Of a stretch of 64,000 nucleotides of DNA, positions 60,794 to 64,000 are shown piece by piece. This DNA comes from Aestuariibaculum suncheonense. GTDB lineage: Bacteria > Bacteroidota > Bacteroidia > Flavobacteriales > Flavobacteriaceae. The translations under genes and the position numbers were made by a program. The notes beneath the pieces were generated by a model. That model worked only from the letters and a program-made list of their open reading frames with translations. It was not told the origin of the DNA and ran no database searches. The stretch covers positions 988,783 through 1,052,782 of the forward strand of contig NZ_JACVXC010000001.1 of NCBI RefSeq assembly GCF_014596935.1. The letters run 5' to 3'. How positions within the stretch are numbered: position 1 is the stretch's first letter; each line of letters begins with the position of its first letter.

Positions 60794-62562
60794 TGAGTAA
60801 AACAAAAGAAAATATATTCGATATTGTCCTGTTTAAACGCCTGTTTCAATACATAAAACCGTATAAGGTTGTTTTTATAGTCTTATTAATTTTAGTGGTT
60901 TTGCTGGCTGTGTTTAGTGCGGCAACCCCATACATTACCAAATATGCCATAGATAACAGTATTGAAGTGAAAGCGTCGGAAAGCTTTTTAAATTATATAC
61001 TGGCCATGTTTGCGGTACTGATTCTGCAAACGGTATTTCAACTGGCGTTTATTTATTACGCCGCCTGGCTGGGACAGAATCTGGTGGAAGATGTGCGTGT
61101 GAAGCTATTCAATCACCTGCTGAAGTTTAAAATGAAGTATTACGATAACTCATCGGTTGGGGTGTTAATCACCAGAGCGGTAACCGATATGGAGCGTATT
61201 GCAGATATTTTTGGTCAGGGCCTGTTTATGATCTTCAGGGATTTACTGGCTATGGTTGTGGTGTTTGGTGTTATGATGTTCATCAATTGGCGTTTAAGTT
61301 TGATTGTGTTTATCATGTTGCCTGTGCTGCTTTACGCAACCCGTATTTTCCAGAAGTATATGAAAGTGGCTTTTGAAGAAGTTAGAAATGAGGTGTCGAA
61401 TCTGAATTCATTTGTACAGGAGCGCTTGACCGGAATGAAGATTCTGCAATTATTTACGCGTGAAGAGGTTGAGTATGAAAAATTTACAGTGATTAACGAG
61501 CGCCATAAAAAGGGCTGGTTAAAAACCGTATGGTACAACTCGATATTTTTTCCGCTGGCCGATTTGGTCTCTTCGGTATGTATTGGTGCTGTAGCCTGGT
61601 ACGGCGGGTTGAGTATAGTTTTAGAGAATAATGAAGTGTCACAGGGTGATTTGATTGCGTTCATTATGTTTATTCCTATGCTATTCAGACCACTGCGTCA
61701 GATTGCCGATAAGTTCAATACCCTGCAAATGGGTATGGTGGCCGCTAATCGTGTGTTTAAAGTGCTGGATACCACCTCGCAAATTGATGACCACGGAACC
61801 ATTGTTGCTGAGCATTTTAAAGGCGATATTGCTTTTAAAGAAGTGGTGTTTAGTTATGTTGATCATGAAGAAGTGTTGAAAGGCATTTCGTTTGACGTGA
61901 AATCGGGGGAAACTATAGCTATTGTTGGGGCAACTGGTGCCGGTAAGTCAACCATTATCAACTTGTTAAACCGTTTTTATGAAATTAAGGATGGTGAGAT
62001 AGCTATTGATGGCGTGAATATTAAAGACGTGACGTTGGCTTCATTACGTACGCAAATTGCTGTGGTATTGCAGGATGTCTTTTTATTTGCCGATACCATT
62101 TTAAATAATATTACACTGAATCATCCGGAGATTACTGAGGCGCAGGTTGAAGCGGCGGCTAAGGAAATTGGTGTACACGATTTTATTACCAGCTTACCTG
62201 GCGGTTATCACTATAATGTGAAAGAACGCGGGGTGATGTTATCGTCTGGGCAACGTCAGTTGATTTCGTTTTTAAGAGCGTATGTGACTAATCCGAGTAT
62301 TTTGGTACTGGATGAAGCTACCTCTTCGGTAGATTCGTATTCAGAGCAACTGATTCAAAATGCGACCGAGAAAATCACTAAAGGCAGAACCTCGATTGTT
62401 ATTGCTCACCGTTTGGCGACTATTAAAAAAGCCGATAAGATTTTAGTGATGGATTCCGGTGAAATTGTAGAACAAGGTACGCATGACGAATTGCTTCAAC
62501 GAGTAAACGGGTATTATAAAAATCTGTACGAGGTACAGTTTTTAAAGGAAGAAGCGGTGTAA
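60793..62562 (+). CDS. MsbA-like ABC exporter, fused permease and ATPase
   Basis: This 589-residue protein has six membrane helices in its first 320 residues and an ABC ATPase at the end. The ATPase has VGATGAGKSTIINLLNRFY (Walker A, about 378), signature LSSGQRQLISFLRA and ILVLDEATSSVD. The H-loop is in VIAHRLATI. The membrane domain includes LITRAVTDMERIADIFGQG. The half-transporter dimerises; substrates of this family are lipids, drugs or peptides. It overlaps truA by one base, so the two are co-transcribed. Confidence 0.92.
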   Translation: MSKTKENIFDIVLFKRLFQYIKPYKVVFIVLLILVVLLAVFSAATPYITKYAIDNSIEVKASESFLNYILAMFAVLILQTVFQLAFIYYAAWLGQNLVEDVRVKLFNHLLKFKMKYYDNSSVGVLITRAVTDMERIADIFGQGLFMIFRDLLAMVVVFGVMMFINWRLSLIVFIMLPVLLYATRIFQKYMKVAFEEVRNEVSNLNSFVQERLTGMKILQLFTREEVEYEKFTVINERHKKGWLKTVWYNSIFFPLADLVSSVCIGAVAWYGGLSIVLENNEVSQGDLIAFIMFIPMLFRPLRQIADKFNTLQMGMVAANRVFKVLDTTSQIDDHGTIVAEHFKGDIAFKEVVFSYVDHEEVLKGISFDVKSGETIAIVGATGAGKSTIINLLNRFYEIKDGEIAIDGVNIKDVTLASLRTQIAVVLQDVFLFADTILNNITLNHPEITEAQVEAAAKEIGVHDFITSLPGGYHYNVKERGVMLSSGQRQLISFLRAYVTNPSILVLDEATSSVDSYSEQLIQNATEKITKGRTSIVIAHRLATIKKADKILVMDSGEIVEQGTHDELLQRVNGYYKNLYEVQFLKEEAV

Positions 62563-62639
62563 AGACTAAAATTTATCACGAATTATTAATGTGTTATTAA
62601 AAACAGAAATTATTCGCGCATAAGCATTAGAAAGTTTGG

Positions 62640-63425
62640 CTAAGCTAAATCTTTTTTAATGAGTGATTTTAAAGCTTCTGTCGTATCGAATACGATAAAT
62701 TCCCCGTCCTTAAAGTACGATATTTGTCCGGTTTCTTCACTTACCACTAGTGCCAGTGCATCGGTTCTTTCGGTAACTCCAATGGCGGCACGATGGCGCA
62801 AGCCAAACCGTTTCGGAACCGTTTTTTCGTTGTTTAATGGCAGAATCACACGTGTAGCTTTAACGATATTATTGCTTATAATGATGGCGCCATCGTGTAG
62901 GGGGCTGTTCTTAAAAAAGATACTTTCAATAATGGGCTGGGTCACTTTAATATTCATTTCGTCACCGCTGGCACTTAAAAAATCAAGATTATTGTTACGT
63001 TCAAAAACAATTAATGCTCCGGTGCGAGACTGTCCCATTTTTGTACAGGCACTGATGATGGCATCGATATTGGTTTCGTCTTCGTTTTCGGTTTTCAAAA
63101 AGCTGAATTGTTTTAAAAATGTACGTCGGCGGTTGAAATTGGTTGAGCCCACCATGAGCAGGAACTTTCTGATTTCCGGTTGAAAAACCACAATTAAAGC
63201 TATAATTCCTACTTTCATAAACCCGCCAAATATTCCTGAAAGGAGTTCCATGTTCAGAAATTCCGTTAGGCGCCAAGCCAGATAGGTGATGATGATTCCA
63301 ATAAAAATATTGATGGCTACGGTGCCTTTAATGAGTTTATATACGTAATAGAGTAGCAGGGCTACCAAAAAGACGTCTATAATGTCGACAATAGAAAATT
63401 TTAAAAGGTCATTAAAGATATCCAA
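62640..63425 (-). CDS. cdaA: diadenylate cyclase CdaA (c-di-AMP synthase)
   Basis: This 261-residue protein has three N-terminal membrane helices (about 14-30, 35-50, 65-82) and a DAC domain. The catalytic motifs are PLHDGAIII (DGA) and FGLRHRAAIGV (RHR), both intact. It joins two ATP into the second messenger c-di-AMP at the inner membrane. The start is TTG at 63425, which gives the usual N terminus (DIFNDLLKFSIVDIIDVFL). No CdaR regulator is adjacent, as is usual in Bacteroidota. A partly visible gene lies 35 bases upstream on the same strand. Confidence 0.93.
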   Translation of the reverse strand: MDIFNDLLKFSIVDIIDVFLVALLLYYVYKLIKGTVAINIFIGIIITYLAWRLTEFLNMELLSGIFGGFMKVGIIALIVVFQPEIRKFLLMVGSTNFNRRRTFLKQFSFLKTENEDETNIDAIISACTKMGQSRTGALIVFERNNNLDFLSASGDEMNIKVTQPIIESIFFKNSPLHDGAIIISNNIVKATRVILPLNNEKTVPKRFGLRHRAAIGVTERTDALALVVSEETGQISYFKDGEFIVFDTTEALKSLIKKDLA

Positions 63426-63460
63426 GGCGTATGGGTTTTGGTAAATTTAGTAAAATAAGA

Positions 63461-64000
63461 TTAATCTTGAATGAATTCTTCGAGGTCTATTTTTAAGTTT
63501 TCTCTGCTGATATTTTCTAAAGTTGATTTTATACTGATGTAATCTTGAAAGGATAATCGACTTGAAAATCGTAAAGAAATACTGCTTCCTGATGGAAATG
63601 AAGCTTTCATATCTTTAATCAACCGCTCTTTTGTTGTTTGCTTAATAAACGGCGATACATCAGGGGTGATTATGAAAATATCACCTGTGTCTGAGAAAAA
63701 TATGAATTTGGTATTGACGGGTTGTTGTTCCAAAAGCACTTTAATGGGTTCGTTGTTGGTTACGGTAAACACAACATCTGTAAAGTCTATGAGTCCCAAG
63801 CTTTTTTTACTGGTGTTATTACAAGTAAAATAATTTCTCGAATTTTTATTCTTATGAGAGGCATTTTTCTTTTTCTTTTGTAAAAATTGCAGGTGCGGAA
63901 CTACTTGCTTTAGTGTTAGTCGTTTATCTACATTAATTAACCAATTCGTAGTGCTTATTAAGCTTTTTCGGTTTAGTTCAACACTGTCTTTTTGCGAAAT
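63461..64000 (-). CDS. unknown protein, 5' part cut by window edge
   Basis: The frame ending at 63461 is open back to the window edge, giving at least 179 residues. The TTG at 63799 is internal, so the gene is longer than a 112-residue frame would suggest. The upstream part contains WLINVDKRLTLKQVVPHLQF, then a Lys/Asn-rich segment (KKKKNASHKNKNSRNYF). The C-terminal 110 residues are mixed alpha/beta (DIFIITPDVSPFI, SLRFSSRLSFQDYISI). I do not recognise a family. It lies upstream of cdaA in the same direction. Confidence 0.55.
   Translation of the reverse strand: MSQKDSVELNRKSLISTTNWLINVDKRLTLKQVVPHLQFLQKKKKNASHKNKNSRNYFTCNNTSKKSLGLIDFTDVVFTVTNNEPIKVLLEQQPVNTKFIFFSDTGDIFIITPDVSPFIKQTTKERLIKDMKASFPSGSSISLRFSSRLSFQDYISIKSTLENISRENLKIDLEEFIQD

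Overview
This window looks like a chromosomal segment of a marine-type member of the Flavobacteriaceae (Bacteroidota). The evidence is low GC, strong Shine-Dalgarno sites essentially absent, repeated -7 boxes matching TAnnTTTG (the Bacteroidota sigma-A consensus), and many lipoproteins with a short lipobox. Family types common in flavobacteria are also present: DUF4252, DUF4293, DUF3810, DUF6503, FadL-like porins, a Rho with a long low-complexity insert, and the long form of urocanate hydratase. No rRNA, integrase, transposase or CRISPR array is visible. Most of the window is core genome with a few accessory insertions. The assignment to genus is not possible from this sequence alone.

Region by region. 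1-7.8 kb: a thioesterase fragment, rmuC, a large predicted membrane-spanning SARP-type regulator (degenerate PLC-like plus LamG domains outside, DNA-binding domain inside), a Tat-exported GH109-type enzyme preceded by 12-bp tandem repeats, and a TPR protein. 7.9-17 kb: a cobalamin locus with btuF-btuC-btuD on one strand and, divergently, a full cobalamin riboswitch and btuB. Convergent to btuB is an operon of two S41 peptidase lipoproteins and a DUF71 PP-loop ATPase, a family with a bacterial branch linked to B12 salvage. 17-19.3 kb: an ECF sigma factor, a probable anti-sigma factor and two DUF4252 proteins. 19.4-24.7 kb: purB with small neighbours, a haem-binding protein, a glycosyltransferase and two paralogous DUF6174-like lipoproteins.

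24.8-35 kb: an ABC-F protein, a sulfatase, an overlapping HipA-like kinase/DUF3037 pair, Hsp20, a sirtuin without the usual zinc cysteines, TrmH, two CarboxypepD_reg-like proteins, and a DEAD-box helicase with a structured leader. 35-41 kb: a LysR regulator divergent from hutH-hutU-hutI (histidine to formiminoglutamate). 41-57 kb: housekeeping genes including an M48 protease, rRNA/tRNA methylase, DUF3810, pepD, yidD, cysS, folE, a FadL-like porin, proS, two identical tRNA-Glu genes, rpsT and rho. A structured RNA candidate lies upstream of pepD. 57-64 kb: DUF4293, a phosphodiesterase, an FRG-domain gene and a structured repeat that appear to be inserted before truA, then an MsbA-like exporter, the c-di-AMP synthase cdaA, and a gene running off the right edge.

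The best candidates for something undescribed are the trans-envelope SARP regulator with its possible operator repeats, the HipA-like kinase/DUF3037 pair, the 100-nt structured RNA at 44.85-44.95 kb, the FRG gene plus structured repeat, and the S41/DUF71 operon beside the B12 locus.
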